Shown piece by piece: positions 48,271 to 60,821 of a DNA stretch of 64,000 nt (the first letter of the stretch is position 1; each line of letters starts with the position of its first letter). The stretch is from Talpa occidentalis (Eukaryota > Chordata > Mammalia > Eulipotyphla > Talpidae), in contig NW_023600993.1 of NCBI RefSeq assembly GCF_014898055.3, positions 13,574,214 to 13,638,213 of the forward strand, read 5' to 3'. The notes beneath the pieces were generated by a model. It saw nothing but the letters and a program-made list of their open reading frames with translations. It was not told the DNA's origin and did no database searches. A program made the translations under genes and the position numbers.

Positions 48271-48367
48271 CTCCAGACTTGTTTGAGTAACTGGACAAGG
48301 GGTCGACGCCCACTTCTTGTTCTTCTGATTGAAGAGGATGTCTAGCTTCAGACAAGGAATGATACAT
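48271..48367 (-). CDS. TBC1D5: TBC1D5, first coding exon (start codon to codon 33, phase 1)
   Basis: This exon encodes the N-terminus of TBC1 domain family member 5, a GTPase-activating protein for Rab7 that binds retromer (VPS29/VPS35) on endosomes and LC3-family proteins in autophagy. On the minus strand the ATG at 48367-48365 opens 32 codons starting MYHSLSEARHPLQ and ending in a Ser-Gly just before the splice. A consensus donor (GAG then gtgagt) follows at 48270. The last base is the first base of a Gly codon that is finished by the exon at 4636-4705, and the joined reading (SNKSGG then DSNKNGRR) matches the TBC1D5 N-terminus as I remember it, with a few substitutions. In-frame TGA TGA lies upstream inside the same exon, which fixes this ATG as the start; its context has A at -3. 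The stretch is hydrophilic and rich in Ser and acidic residues, with no signal peptide or membrane segment, as expected for a disordered tail before the TBC domain. Identity is by recognition, not by search. Confidence 0.9.
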
Positions 48368-48389
48368 TGTTGGAACAGGACAGTTTCAT
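48348..48389 (-). promoter_or_regulatory. Overlapping upstream ORF at the TBC1D5 start
   Basis: An ATG 22 nt before the main TBC1D5 ATG begins a 13-codon ORF (MKLSCSNNVSFLV, then TGA) in another frame. It ends 20 nt inside the main coding sequence. Its context is weak (T at -3, A at +4), while the main ATG has A at -3, so leaky scanning is likely. That it regulates translation is inference. Confidence 0.45.
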
Positions 48390-48402
48390 CAAAAGTGACC
48401 AC
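48368..48402 (-). other. TBC1D5: TBC1D5 5'-UTR part of the start-codon exon, with splice acceptor
   Basis: This is the 35-nt untranslated part of the start-codon exon. Directly upstream on the minus strand is a pyrimidine-rich acceptor (ttttttccttcccag, ending at 48403), so the exon is internal and at least one noncoding 5' exon must lie beyond 64000 or unseen within 48403-64000. The segment holds two adjacent in-frame TGA stops and an out-of-frame ATG at 48389-48387 that starts a 13-codon upstream ORF overlapping the main start. Confidence 0.8.
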
Positions 48403-48409
48403 CTGGGAA

Positions 48410-51400
48410 GGAAAAAATATAAAGAAAAATGACTTTTTTTCTTTCTGCTATGACTGGGAATACATACAAGACTAAAATAACTGACCATTACATACATTAT
48501 CCACAGGCTCCAGGACTGTGAATACACTTGGTAGGCATACCCAATGAAGCCAGAGTAGCAAAAAGTTTCCATTTTTAATAATTTCCCCCAAAATCTTAAC
48601 TTTATAGGTATACTTTACCTCAATGTTCAAGCGCATTTATTTCAATAAATTTTTGCACATGATAAACTGTAAGTTGTCACGCATAAAATCCTTTTGTTTT
48701 ATCAAAATAATACTTTTGACAGTATAAACATACAAATTTAGAAAACAAAAAACTAAAACCATACATTATATTTATACATTGTAGTTCATATATCTTTTAT
48801 CTTTTTTCTGAATATTTAAAATATGTTTTTAAAGTGATCCATCATGCTAAATATACTGATTATAAAGATTGCCATTATAAAGATTGCCATATTATCAATA
48901 TTATCATGTCTAATGGATGCCTAAAATTCTATTATATAGCTACTTCAAGTTACATAACTAATTCCTTATTAGAAAACAGATGCTTTCAGTTGTTCAATAC
49001 TATAAATAGCCTCATAATGCATATCTTTCATTATCATGGTATCATATCCACGATTATTTACTTAGGGTAAGTTTTATAATTACTGAGCCAAAACATGTAT
49101 TAAAAATAAGATCTGGGGATAAATTTTGGCAAATTAGAAAGAACTGTACATAGTAGAACAATTCATTTCCCCTGGAACTGCATTAGCAATGGGAATAATT
49201 AATTTGATTTTTTCTTTTGAAACACAGTAATGGTAAATTTTATACTGCCTTTGCTTGATAACAAGTGAGATTACAAGGTAAGAAGACTTCATGTTTTCTC
49301 TGATATTTGCTTATTGTCTTTTGTGGAAGGAGTTTATTATTATGATTATTTTCATAATTTGTAAGTATACTTTAATATTAAAGGTATAAAACCTGTGTCA
49401 TAATATACATGTATTTTTCTTAAAGTGCATCTGTCTTCAAATTATATGGCATTTTTGTGACAACAGTTTTATTTTTCCACATCCAAATATATCTCGCTTT
49501 CTAGCTCTGGTGTTATGCTTACAAAGGGGAGACTATATAAACACAAATATCACACACAGACATACATATTTTTCTTTTTAAAGGCCTTCCTGTTAAATTC
49601 TCATTTCTATAAATAATTCCAATTTCAAGAAATACTTTAAAATACAATATATTGATGTTTATATAGTCATTCAAGATGTTCAAAAACATTTAATGTCTTT
49701 GATTCCTGAAGGAAAATTAGGTTCAAGAAGTCATTCAGTGATTTTAACTTTAACAATTCTTTAGAAACTGACAAGTCTAAGGTAATACATAATGAATAGA
49801 ATAGAAAATTAACCAACTACACCAGTCTGCCACAATTCTATACAATCAGGCATCCTCTATAACTTATCATATTTATCAATTCAAACTGAAACACAAACAT
49901 GCTTTTATAATTAAATAAAGCAAACCTGCTTAATAGGAGCAATGAGTTGTTTTCGTGAAATCTGTTGAAAAAGTTTGCATGATGTTCTTTTAATTTAATG
50001 AATTTCAATAATAATCTAGTTCAAAAGTAACTTACTAAGCAGGTGCCACTTTTTTTGTTTGTTTGTTTGTTGTTTTGGTTTAAATACAAAGGGCTATTTT
50101 AGCTTTGAGGAATAAAAAAACTCTTAAGTGTGTTGGCTACTATTACTGTGATTACCTTATATTACCTTATAAAATCATAGTATGATGTTGCTTTTAAATG
50201 TGAAGTAATTTTCTTAAAAATTTTTCAATTTCTGGTCCATGAATATATGAGGAGAAAATGTTTGACTACTGTAAAGCAGAATATCCATGGACTTTAAACA
50301 ACTCTATTTTAATCACTATTATGAATAAATATTTTACCCATAGGAGTATATTTAGTAAAAATTCATACAGAATTAAGGAAATTTTTTTTGGTTTACAAAT
50401 TTTAAGATAATCACTGTGAAATTCAGAACAGCATGAACATTTTATAACCCCTATTGAGCCATAACACCTTATATTTGTATTACAAATTCAGACATCTATA
50501 CTTGTATGCCTTAATCTTCTATACACAAGGCCTATATATTTACAGTGACCAAAAATATATACCTTAGTGAAAATGACTACACAATGCCATAATTGATGGA
50601 TTTCAAGATTTTTAAATAATGCCAAGCTATCTCTAAAATTTCTTTGATTGACAAAAATGCTACTCAGATTTTTAAGAAATAAAGGTAATCCTGTCTTTCT
50701 ATTCAAAAAGCACAACAATGTAACTCCCAAGACCTGAGAAAGGTGACACTCCTTCTCTGCTACACTTATTTTAAATAACAGTTAAATTTTCCTACTTCAT
50801 ATGAACTCAAAATTCACAAACTCAAAACTAGTTTTGTAATATAGTTTTACTGCCATCCAGGTCACAGGAATTGATACATTAGGCAGAAACTGCCATTTAA
50901 AATCAAAAACTGAACTTAAGGACAAGTTGTATTGGTTTCACAAACTGATTCTTTTGGCATTAAATCTTCAGACAAAAATGATCTATCTAAAAGAAGGAAT
51001 GTCTCATGAAAATAGTTAATATTTTACCAAAGGGCAAGAGTCTAGCAAGAAAGCTTAGAAGACAGTTTTAAAGATTAAATGAAATTTCAAAACAATACTT
51101 CCATGTAAACTGAAGTGATATGAGCAGTTTTAAAGTGAACTTCAAATAATTAGCATTGCACAAATAAAATAACTGAATGAAAGGATCTCAAAATGGCATC
51201 ACATAGACAAACCTCCAGAAAAATAATTTATTCCCTCTGAATCTGAAGTTCTGTGTATTTCAGCTTGTATTCATTCTTTCACTGTTTCTAATACATAGGC
51301 ATAGAATTAGCATTCTGAATTGTGTGTTCTAAAGACATCCATATTCAGAAAAGCTCATATAAGCATACTTCATTCATTTAAATTCTTGACTGATGGTAAA

Positions 51401-53275
51401 CTTAAAAGTCAAACACTGAAATGACAGAGTAGTATTACTTTACATAAAGATATCTCCTATAAGAAAAGCATATCAAAGAGCTTAAATAAACTATTTCCAA
51501 AGAATGATTATAAAAGGAGAGGACCTAGTATGAATAAATATCTGTTATAGATAGCATGCATTTAGCATGTTAAGTATACAACCTAAAATATGACATCTTG
51601 GTTATAAAGCAAGAAAATTTGATAAAAGCTGTATTTTCATAATTGAAAGAGTAATTAAACATTATAAGATTTGGCAAAGCCTTTTTTATTTAGAAATGTT
51701 GGAAACTAATGGTTTGAGTTGATTAATGATTGGGAGTAATGATGTTCTAAAGTCTTAACTACAAGGGACAGAAAGGTAAGAAGAGAGGAAGAAAGGAAAA
51801 ACAGTGAAAGAAAACAAAGAGAAAGCATCAAGTTTCCATTTTTAAGTTCTGCCAATCTTTAATGCAAGAGGGTTACATTGGACTTTAACTAAGTTAATTA
51901 AGTATTAAAATCAATCATCTGAAAGTCTTAATATTTAATATTGGTTAGATTGTATATCAAAGTAGTTTTATTATTTATTTACTCCAAACCTTTCCAGAAT
52001 ACTTCATCTGACAACAGGGGGTCTGTTTCTCACAAGACAAATGCATTTACAATGCCAAATAAATTATATATAAAAGCATTTGTCTTAATACATGTCATTC
52101 AATATTAAATATCACCCATTGGTAAAATCCTGAAACCCTAATTCATTCTTACCAACTACACAACTGTACTATTAAAGTGTTGTCTATTAAGAGGGATAGG
52201 ACTACAATAATGGTCAAAATGCTAAGAACAAAGATGAAAAGAAAAACTGAGATTTAAAGTGTGTAATTTTCAAGCTATCAAAATAAGTTGTTTAGAGTAC
52301 ACAATCTATCACAAAAAGACAGATTCATTAAGCATATATATAATCAAATTGTACAATATATAAAAGGTACACAGATGGGTTTAAATGTTGCAGATTGCAA
52401 AATAAGAATATATTTGGCTTTCAATATTCAAATGCTCTAAGTTCATAGAAAGTGACAATTGTGACCATCTAAACCATGAGAAATTTGAGCATTATAAACT
52501 TTGACCAAACCAAAAGTTCTCCAACATGTACTTTCTATGGTTTCCAAGTTCTCTGCACAGATTGGGGAAGTAGCTTAGTTAGTGACCAAACCTTTTAGTA
52601 TTATACAGTCACACAAAAGTATTTCCAATTGTTACTGCCCTATTTCATATAGATACCACCTCTAGCCATTAGACTTCAGTCAGGTTTTCATAAAATCAAA
52701 GTAAATGTTACAATGTTACAATTCTTCTTGAATTCCTAATTGGCCAATTATATTAAATTAATGACACTAAGAATAAGAAAAAGAAAAAAATAGCCACTCT
52801 TCACATAAGCATCAAAACAAATCATACATTTTGTCATAAAACAAACAAACAAACAAACAAAAACCTCCCTTTGGTGGAAGCCACCCACTAAGAAGCATCA
52901 CCTGTTCCTCTTTAACCAAAGCAGCTTACATAAAAACATTTATAACTCTCCTCCTCCACTTTTATCCACATGTCTTTTCTTCCTAATGAGGGCTTCACTA
53001 TTCGCTTTTCTAAATCATAGGATTTAGAACTTCTCCTTTGTGGACCAGCACCAGAAGCAAGTTCTCGCTGCTCTTCTGTGGGATAGTTCCCTCACTGTGA
53101 TGTAATAACATAGGAGCCTGCATAGCAATATTAAGCAATAAATGCTAAAAGTTTGAATGTGAAGAAGAAAGTTTATTCTGCCTTTCTAACAAAAGCACTA
53201 GCATAGATTCTTCTTTTAAGGAAAAGGAATGTGATGGAAGATACCAGTAGGAAGTTAATACTTTTTATTCTACTT
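48410..53275. other. AT-rich intronic stretch, nothing recognised
   Basis: Only a 15-bp tandem duplication (attataaagattgcc, 48859-48888), a short (TTTG)n patch near 50,060 and an (AAAC)n patch near 52,841-52,862 stand out. Purine-rich sequence occurs at about 51,770-51,830. Confidence 0.4.
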
Positions 53276-53279
53276 TTTA

Positions 53280-54060
53280 CCTCCCCTTTGGTTTATGACC
53301 ATTTCTAACACCCTAATCCTAGCTTTCATCTCTTGCCTGAACTCTGGAAATACACTTCTAATTGGTCTCCTAGCTTTCCTTCTTCCTCCCTGTTGTAAAC
53401 ACTGTTCACCTTTTTAACAAAATCCTGTTTGTTTAGACAATGTGCCTCTGCAGAGCTGCTCTGGATCAGAAATCCTTTAAGTCAATCATGAGGGTCCGGA
53501 ATGGAGTCACCTAGGGACTTCTACAGGTTTTTCTTCTCAATTACAAAGATATATGCACTTAATTGCAGTGGATTAACCAAACCTAGATTTACCCTACTTC
53601 TAGGCTTGTTGCTATCTATAACAGAATCCTTACTACAGAACCCAACTGAGATTTTTTTTGTTATTGCCTGCTGAAGTCAACCTAATATAGCTATCTAACA
53701 CACAATATCCAATGCAATTTTTCCCACTGTAAATCTTGTCCCAACATACTTTAAAGTAAAATACAAACTCTTTTAAGAGTTAAATCCAGATCCATGCTTC
53801 ACCTTCTGATCCCACAATCCCTCTCCCTCTGTGATCAGTATGCTCTGATCACACAAAACTTGATTGTATTCTTTAAACAAAATCATACTTCACTGCCAAA
53901 GGTCTTTGCACGTCCCCATTTCTTCTGCTGGGAATACTCTGTACCTCTTAAAATTATTCAACTATCTGCTCAAATTTTCCTAGAGTATATCTACTTCACT
54001 CAAAAATATTGTTGGCTCTACCTTCTGTATAAAAGCAAGACTCAGGCCATTTTGTCCTGA
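53280..54060 (+). repeat. L2 LINE 3' region
   Basis: Decayed but ordered L2 matches: ttctaattggtctcctagct, then near 53,755 aaaatacaaactcttttaag. After that: gtctttgcacgtccccattt, cttctgctgggaatactctg and ctgctcaaattttcc. An unrelated or very decayed part lies at 53,430-53,700. Confidence 0.6.
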
Positions 54061-54064
54061 TCCC

Positions 54065-54620
54065 AACCACTGCCAACACCACTATTAGACATCTAACCTT
54101 TCCAACCTTGACATCTACAGACCCTCTATTCATAGCTGCCTGAGTTATCCATTTAAATTAACTCAGCTTATGCCATTCCTCTGCTCAAAACTTTCCAATG
54201 GATTCTCATCTCACTCAAAATAAAATTTAAAAAAATATTAAAACCCTACGTGATTGTGTTTCCCACCTACTGCTTTTATCTTTTATCCTATAACTTTCCC
54301 CATTGCCAATCTAAGCCCAGGCTCAAAGGTCGTGATCTGAGAGGTTGCCCATGGCTATACTACCACATTTGGTATCACCCTCTCCTACGCTTCATCTCGT
54401 TACTCAGCTTTACTTTTCTGATAACATTTACCATTACCTAACATATTAGCAACTTATTTGTGATGTTTACTATGTATTAGCTCCTATTATACGTTTCATG
54501 ACTACAAAGGCTTTTTCTTTTTTATTCTCCTGTATCTACAACGTATCCTTACTTTTCATTAGGATATCCTTGATAAAAGTTTATTCATCTTTAGGGTTCT
54601 AGCATATAAGAACTTACAAA
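54065..54620 (+). repeat. Second L2 LINE 3' region
   Basis: Repeats the same L2 order: atgccattcctctgctcaaa actttccaatggattctcat, then ctcactcaaaataaaattta, decayed middle with ctttacttttctgataacat, and tactatgtattagctcc. Two L2 tails lie head to tail, so they are separate insertions or one split copy. Confidence 0.65.
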
Positions 54621-55009
54621 AATCACTTATTCAATATATCAATAAAACCCAAAGGCACATTTTAGTATAAATACCAGATATAAAAATGAATTGAATTATA
54701 CTTCTTCCTACACACAAGCATATTCAGTGAAATGATTTAAAATGAAACTTGGAGTATGCCATAGACATGAATATCACTTTAGATTACAATGTTTGAATGA
54801 GTTATCCCCCATATTGCCAAACATGACCCAAAGCACTCAATTAGCAAGTACATATTGAACTCCTATCAAGTATAAAAACACTAATTCTGATATCAAATAC
54901 AAATTCAATAAGCAAATTAATTGTATATACTGCTTGGTGAAAATTACCACCATTAATACTGCATGTTACACCAGCATTGACAAGTAGTACTCACTTTCAA
55001 CATAATTTT

Positions 55010-55282
55010 TAAAAAGATTTATTTTATTTATTTATGCATGCAAGAGCTGGGGAGGTAGGCCAGAGGTGGGGGACGGGGTGAGAGGACTCACCAGAGACAG
55101 ATTGGGGAGCAGAACAGGGAGTTCTACTGATATACACTGCTGAGGGGAGCAGCGCCTGAGTCAGGAGAGATTTGCTGTGCCACGTGGGTCAGCTCCCTGG
55201 CTGGTAATCGAACTCCTGCCGCAGTGGCTATAGACAGCTTCATAGCACTGTGACTTAAGTCCTTGCATCACCAGGGAGGCCC
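55010..55282 (-). repeat. tRNA-derived SINE, older subfamily
   Basis: Minus-strand copy with gagctggggaggtaggccag body, a mutated B box and ccagggaggccc head. The perfect 13-bp target-site duplication tcaacataatttt is at 54997-55009 and 55283-55295. Confidence 0.9.
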
Positions 55283-55574
55283 TCAACATAATTTTGTATA
55301 CTTTCACAAAAGACAACAAACTAGATAACTCAGAATGTTTTCTTTTCCACAAAATCAAAAACCTTTTTGAAATGTCAGTCTTGAACATCTTAAAATTATA
55401 CAGAATGATGAGGAACTATACTTATACAGCATATAAATATGAGAGCATATTAGGCTGCATTTAATTACCAGTTCAAACAACAACCTGATCTAACCTTTGA
55501 CAAGTAAAATAAATGTTCTGAATAATTTAACTAAAGCAAACATTTGCTGTTAATGCTAACTAATTATAGTAAGA

Positions 55575-55625
55575 GCCAGAAGAGAAGAGGAAGAGAGATG
55601 ACGAAAAGAAGGAAAGAGAAGGGGA
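55575..55625 (+). repeat. Purine-rich tract
   Basis: A nearly all-purine stretch (gaagagaagaggaagagaga and on), interrupted by single pyrimidines. Confidence 0.5.
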
Positions 55626-55912
55626 AATTAAAAAAAAAAAATTTCAATTAAGGTTGAGATATACAACTATTCATTAAAACATGATTTTTTTTCAATGAAT
55701 TTAATTCACACAAAAGGGCAAACTCAGTAGAGCAAAGATGCTTTATAGATACTCAAAGAAACATCCCTAGTTAAAGAGCTTATCCTCTCAACGCGTAAAA
55801 CGGGCCAAGCTACCACGGGGACAGGAAAACCAGATACAGATGAATTAGGATACAACTGAATTCCTTCACTCAAGGAGCTCAAAACATAGTAAAGAATGAT
55901 CCCAGGAGATGG

Positions 55913-56085
55913 GTTGCCAGATTTAATTTCAATTAACATAAATATTTAATTAAAATAAAAATGTGGATGCCTAGCTAAACTTGAATTCCATAAAAACAGT
56001 AAAATATTATTTGGGATATGTTTATTCTAGAAAGTACTCATTATTTTTCTGAAATTCAAATTTAATTGTGTATCATCTATTTTAT
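55913..56085. repeat. Palindromic MER-type DNA transposon fossil (family uncertain)
   Basis: Begins gggttgccagattt, continues with ggatgcctagctaaacttga, ggatatgtttattctagaaa and ctgaaattcaaatttaattg. This order and partial inverted symmetry match a common palindromic mammalian repeat (ttgccagataaaa ... ctgaaattcaaatttaac). I cannot name the family with certainty. Confidence 0.45.
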
Positions 56086-56189
56086 AAAACAACCCCATCA
56101 GTAGATAAATGAACATGAACATCTTTGGGGAAATACGTTGTGTGTCCACTGTACAAGTTTCAGGACTAACTGACATCAAAACTCTCCAA

Positions 56190-56381
56190 GGGGGTTCTCC
56201 CTGGTGGCACAGGGGTTAAAGTTAGCACTATCAAGCTATCGCCAGCCACTGTGGCAAGAATTCAATCCCCAGCCGGGAGCTAACCCCATGGCACAGCAGA
56301 CCTCTCCTGTCTCACCCACTGCTCCCCTCAGCAGCGTATTTCAGTATATCTGCCTGTTCTGTTCCCCACTCTGTCTCTCAC
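56190..56381 (+). repeat. tRNA-derived SINE, older subfamily, 3' end lost
   Basis: Head ggttctccctggtggcacag, B-box remnant gaattcaatccccagcc and body cccctcagcagcgtatttca through ctctgtctctc. The last third and the A-rich tail are absent and unrelated sequence follows, probably by a later deletion. No duplication found. Confidence 0.8.
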
Positions 56382-56389
56382 CCACCACC

Positions 56390-56750
56390 AGTTCATTCCA
56401 ACAAGTTCATTACAGTTTCAAAGCCTTTACACAGGTTTTTCTTTCCTCAGGCTCTAACAGTTCAGTCCTCCTTTGCTTGAGGAACAAAAAATTTCACTAC
56501 CCCTCTCCCAAATTAGCTTAGTTCTTTCTGTTACATCCTTGTAAAAGCCCCTATCTTTCATCATTGTAACTAACAGCAAATCTTGTAATATAAAAAGGAT
56601 GGAGGGAAAGAAATTGAGAATGGAGGTGTGTTTATATATATGCGTGTGCACAGATAAGATTTATTCCCCTGAATTCATGAGGGAAAGGAATATGCCTAGC
56701 ACCGTGCCTGGCATACAGAAGGCATTCCATTAAAATTTATGGAAAGAAAG
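56390..56750 (+). repeat. L2 LINE 3' end
   Basis: Decayed tttcaaagcctttacacagg region, then the 3' hallmark agcaccgtgcctggcataca gaaggcattccattaaa close to 56,700-56,735. Confidence 0.6.
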
Positions 56751-57795
56751 TGAGAGAGAACTGGATTATTCAGTAGTCAGTATGCAATAGTGACATCTAA
56801 ATGAAGCTGATTCCTAAGAATGGCTAATTGTGTATTTTTAACAAATCTGGTTTGCTTTAAAAATGAGAAAAAAAATTGATCCACCCCCTGCCCAAAAGCA
56901 TACAATTCAATAGGAATAATAGACACAATACCAATCACCTAGAGGTTGTAGCAGGGAGGAGGAATTGATGTTTACAACTAAATTTAAATGAAAAGACAGG
57001 AAATATAATAACTTATATTTATGAGAATTAACCTTTCCTCTCACCACCACTTTACTGGGTACAAGAATACTCGAGAGAGGCACTCTTGTATATTTCAAAA
57101 TTAGGCATAAAATAACATCCACCAGTCAATACTCTTATCTGAAATATTTTTATATTCTTGAAAACTAAATATAAAAAGTTTCTCCCATTATTGATCTCAG
57201 CTTTAAAACATTCTGAAAATTTTTATAAAGAAATTCCTTCCTACATTCCAGTAATTCCTAAATCTGATTTTCATTACAATTAAAAGATAAAATATCTAAG
57301 ATAGAGTGCTAGCTTATTTGACCTATTAATGCCAAAATATAAGAAAGCAAAAATATCCAAACTTAAAACCAAATTAGAAAAGATCAATTTCATTAATTAA
57401 ATTCAATACATTAAGTTGTTTCCTAAGTAAATGACAACTTTTGAAGGTCAGGAGCTTCTAGCAGAGTATCTGGCATATCAAATCCTAATAAATAAAAGAA
57501 GAAGATGAATATGTGAAAGAGTTGAGGGAAGAAAACCTTGGCACCAACTCACTTTTTTTTTTTTTTTTTTGCTCAAAGACAAAGCAAAATATGTCTCTTC
57601 TTTCATTGATTAAAAATAATACCTACCTAAAAACTATTTTTGTTATCAGTCATGAATATGAATTACAAAAGACAGAGTTTAGCCAGTTCTACCAATTTTT
57701 CTGGATTTTGGTTTCTTGTAGTATTAAGCTCATATTATTGTAATCTGGAATAATTTTTAAAGCAGATAAATCCATAAACCTAGGAAGTGAGTCAG

Positions 57796-57844
<49 letters not shown>
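57796..57844 (+). repeat. Compound (TC)n(CA)n microsatellite
   Basis: About 33 bases of TC repeat run straight into a CA repeat of about 16 bases. Confidence 0.95.
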
Positions 57845-60292
57845 GTCCCCTTTATTTCACTTCATAGTGAAATGCCCTCATAAAATGGCACTTCTAAAAT
57901 ATAAAGTGACTCTTTTACCTATACAACCAAGATCAACACCATCTCCTGAAGCCTGTGGTAAGATTTTCTATAGAAATGGCAAAGGGAAGGAAGTATATGG
58001 GAAAGTTAGTACACCTACTTTCATCTCTCTAGAAAAAAATCAAGAAAGCAAAAGATAAAAATGAGGACCCCGGCCAATCTAGAATCAGGACAACTGCACA
58101 TAATTATACAGCAAATATTAGGAAATTTTCCCATTTTAGAATACAAAAAACATTATTTCTACCACAGTAGAGGAAGAAATTTAATCACAGATACAAGAAC
58201 CTTAAAATACTCCAAAAATACCCATATTTTTTTCATTAATGGAAAACCAGCCTGATACTTAAAAGATACTTGGTAAGGATGGCAATCATGTCTCAGATCT
58301 AATTCCACTTTTTAAATAACATGGCATATTCTTTTTTTCTCCTTTGACCATCTTTTCCCATTTCTCATATCCCCCATCTAAATCTTATTAAATGTATATG
58401 GATTTAGGTCAATGGATAAGGAAATTTTAAACTTGAACAGAAAATTTGATTCAGATTCAAATTAACATCTTCTTTTTACCTATTCCTTCTGGCAGTACTT
58501 GCAAAATCTGTAGCAACAAACTATCACTTCATTATCTTCCCACAAGATACTGGTTTTCTCTAACACTTCACAATGCTTCTGAGATAACATCTCTGATATA
58601 ACACCTCTACTTCTCTCCAGCATTTAACAAGATAAAGAAAAGGCAGAAAGAGAGTAGACAATGTTGGTGTTACAAGTGTGAGAATCCAACCCTTCATGAA
58701 CATTCAAATTAACTCTGTATCAAACCATTTCAACTATTTTTCTTTCCATAAAGGCATCCAGCATGTTCTACTTCTATGTTTCCCTTCAAGTAGTGAATAT
58801 ACTTAGGACTATTCACACTATGGCAATGCATGGTGACTAGTGACATTTAAACTAAAATACAATGAAAAATATAGTAATTTAAGGAACCAGGACACTTCTT
58901 TTCATTAACTTTAAGCAAATACAGCTGAGTATAAATGTGATCTCTCAAGGAGGTAGTAACTTCTACATTTTTTTAACCTACAGAGGATCTAAGAGAGAGA
59001 AAAATGACAAACTTTCAACTCCCCTAACAACTCAATCTCAAACCTACTTGTGTAATAATATCAAGTTTAAACTTTCTTCAGTGATGTTAATATTAAGATG
59101 TAACTGATTTGTTTTGCCTGCTTTGTAACACCCAGAACTCATGTGTAATAACCCACATGCAAAAACATGCAGGATTTTCTAGATTTAATTGTATCGCAAG
59201 TTAAGTCTAGAGAGAAGTTCACAAATCTCTCTCCAAATCCATTTACAAGCCCATCTCTCAATGATGTTTCTCAGAAGACAGTAACCAGGCTCACACAAAG
59301 TGCTCTTATGGCCCCTAACATAGCTGCATTTACACATGACACTTTATTAAACGGTAGCTGAAAGATGTCTGACAATACAATTGCTGAAAAACTCAATGTT
59401 CACCCCGCATGTGAAATCTTGTGCTTTGTACCTTATGATTTCAGCAGTGCCATGTGTGCTGTGATAGTTAAGGGCCTGTCAATGTTTCCATTATAAACTC
59501 TGGTTTTCAGAGGTTTGTATCTTGGCCTATAAAAATAGATTCCGGTCTGTAACTTGGCATAGAAAGTACTGGTATCAGCCCAAGAGAACATTTTTTGTTC
59601 CAAAGATTAAAATAAAAATCTGTTTAGTAGTTTTAAGTTAAGAGAGTGTTAAAAAAAAAAAAAGGAGGGGGGGAAGCATAGAATGTTTTTAAAAAACACA
59701 CACAAAACCCAATGCTCAATGTCTCACTACTGCTTCATTTTAGATTTTAAAATGATTACCACAATACAAACCAATGATACCGTGTAATGAAAAACCTAAA
59801 AAGAGTTTTAATTAAAAACAGTATGGCGGTTACCAAAAAAAAAAAAAAATCATAAATTTTTAAACAACTACATATGTAGTATCTCAAATAATCCCCACAT
59901 TCGAAGAGTGTCCAAGTACTCAACTGACAGTAAACCAAAACTATTTCAAAGATAGGTTTTTCAAGATATGTAAAAATTACTTTTTAATGAATCACTAAAT
60001 GTAGATTTACTTCAGATTAGTGAAGAAAATCTTCAATCCTAGCCACAATTTATGCCTCAAGAAGTTTCTTAACTTAAATGTAAAAAACTCTGAAGTCATT
60101 TTTATATGCTAGTTGTTAAAAGATACTAGTTAACATAGATCTCTTTCTTTCAAACACATAGTGTTATAGCACGGCTGCATTTTCAAAAAACATATTTTGA
60201 AACAATAACCAATAACTGTTAAGAAGAATTTTAAATTAGTATAAATTCCATGAAAGGGTATTTGGAAATTGGTATCAAAATTATGAGGAAAT

Positions 60293-60319
60293 ACACACAC
60301 ACACACACACACACACACA
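60293..60319 (+). repeat. (AC)n microsatellite
   Basis: Uninterrupted dinucleotide repeat of about 27 bases. Confidence 0.95.
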
Positions 60320-60821
60320 AATATTTCTCACAGATTTTAAAAAATAACAAAATGTTGAAAACAACCCAAATGTTCATCCATTGGGGACTTGCTAGCTAAA
60401 AACTGTACATGGAAATAGTGGTGTTACTATAAAGTTATTAAAAAGTAAAAAAAGGAAATAAGACAAAGAAGATATTAGAGAAACATCTCTAAGTTATAAG
60501 TGAAAATAGGAAGGTCCTATAGTACTATATGTGGAGGGGGAAATGAGGAGGGGGGAAGCATAGATGGATGGATCTGATAGATCTCTATCTAGTTGTATTT
60601 GCTTTTATAAGCATAAAAAAATACTTCTATAAAGACACACAATAAACCACAACAGAGACTAATAGTTTCCCATAAAAATAATGTAATAGTCTGCAGGAGA
60701 CATTCCTAATGAAAGTCTCAATATCTGATACTGAGAATGTTAGGAATGAAAAAATATAACTCTAAACTTCTATACCTATAATACAACAAAACTAGGTATT
60801 ATACTAATATTTGGTCAGGGT

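Larger units (their letters stand above)
56755..60815. other. Intronic stretch with microsatellites, otherwise unrecognised
   Basis: Contains (TC)n at 57796-57828 directly joined to (CA)n at 57829-57844, and (AC)n at 60293-60319. The stretch at 59,100-59,570 is less AT-rich and unique-looking. No exon recognised. Confidence 0.4.

Noticed and set aside
48151..48402. An 83-codon open frame on the minus strand overlapping the TBC1D5 start exon
   Set aside because: It crosses the clear gtgagt donor at 48270 and is in a different frame from the splice-consistent coding frame; its sequence is not protein-like.
23706..52862. Repeated short A-rich units resembling a CRISPR-like or satellite array
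   Set aside because: These are separate simple repeats of (AAC)n, (AAAC)n and (TTTG)n without spacers; CRISPR is not expected in a mammalian nuclear genome.
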